A stretch of DNA of 6,187 nucleotides. Source: Hyphomicrobiales bacterium. Its GTDB lineage: Bacteria > Pseudomonadota > Alphaproteobacteria > Rhizobiales > Beijerinckiaceae. Of the stretch, positions 6,002 through 6,187 are shown piece by piece (the first letter of the stretch is position 1; each line of letters starts with the position of its first letter). Below the pieces are notes generated by a model. It worked only from the letters and a program-made list of their open reading frames with translations, made no database searches and had not been told where the DNA came from. The position numbers were made by a program, and so were the translations under genes. Where the stretch lies: assembly GCA_028290085.1 (NCBI GenBank), contig JAQGKN010000108.1:1-6187 (forward strand). The letters run 5' to 3'.

Positions 6002-6187
6002 TCACGCTGTACGCCGCAACCAGACACGCGGATCGACGGCGGCGCTGACGGCCGGACGCGACAAGGCAGCAGCGAGATCTTCGAGACTCGCCAGATGATG
6101 CACCGGACGGAACTCGTCCACTTGCGGCAGCATGGCCCGGATGCCCGCCGCGCGCGGCTCGAAGCGGTCGTAACGCAGCAGTGGATT
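6002..6187 (-). CDS. CoxE-like VWA-domain protein (3' end only; starts right of the window)
   Basis: The frame is open from the right edge to TGA at 6004-6002, giving the last 61 residues. It starts NPLLRYDRFEPRAAGIRAMLPQVDEFRPVHHLASLEDLAAALS, which closely matches what I know of the C-terminus of CoxE-like VWA-containing proteins (normally preceded by a Trp-Leu). CoxE works with the MoxR-type AAA+ ATPase CoxD in post-translational maturation of the copper-molybdenum or molybdenum centre of CO-dehydrogenase-like enzymes. The metal-binding MIDAS part lies outside the window. Its position directly before two XdhC genes supports the call. Whether the operon serves a true CO dehydrogenase or a related aldehyde or purine-type hydroxylase cannot be told without the large-subunit gene. 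No symbol is given, because coxE itself is defined in CO oxidisers. Confidence 0.85.
   Translation of the reverse strand, partial: NPLLRYDRFEPRAAGIRAMLPQVDEFRPVHHLASLEDLAAALSRPAVSAAVDPRVWLRRTA

Overview
The window is GC-rich, gene-dense DNA that looks alphaproteobacterial, most likely order Hyphomicrobiales (Rhizobiales). I base this on a flgF-fliI gene pair of the rhizobial arrangement and on a CoxE / XdhC / XdhC / molybdopterin-binding / MobA-like gene order typical of molybdenum-hydroxylase (CO dehydrogenase / aldehyde oxidase type) maturation loci in that order. The genus cannot be told from this stretch. There is no RNA gene, insertion sequence, CRISPR array or origin that I can see, and no gene-free stretch reaches 300 bases.

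Layout. Positions 1-1907 (plus strand) are flagellar: the 3' part of flgF followed, with a 4-base ATGA overlap, by a complete fliI. The fliI stop codon sits inside a perfect 11-bp inverted repeat (1892-1917), which separates the flagellar genes from everything to the right. All remaining genes are on the minus strand and converge on fliI. Read in their own direction from the right edge they are: the 3' end of a CoxE-like VWA-domain gene (6187-6002); a short XdhC N-terminal-domain gene (5933-5610); an XdhC C-terminal Rossmann-domain gene (5610-4909); a molybdopterin-binding protein gene starting at TTG (4912-3887); a MobA/MocA-like nucleotidyltransferase gene (about 3894-3253); a divergent short-chain dehydrogenase gene broken by a frameshifting internal deletion (3232-2533); and a small membrane-anchored protein of unknown function (2448-1924).

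How they work together. FliI is the ATPase of the flagellar export apparatus and FlgF is a proximal rod protein, so the left block is motility. The right block from CoxE to the MobA-like protein reads as one translationally coupled operon. It would make or handle the molybdenum cofactor (probably the cytosine dinucleotide form), protect it, and load it into a molybdenum hydroxylase whose structural genes probably lie beyond the right edge. The dehydrogenase follows after only 20 bases, so it is probably on the same transcript, but it appears to be a pseudogene here.

I did not find a convincing undescribed system. The points most worth a second look are the damaged, catalytically divergent dehydrogenase, the palindrome over the fliI stop codon, and the uncharacterised 174-residue protein.
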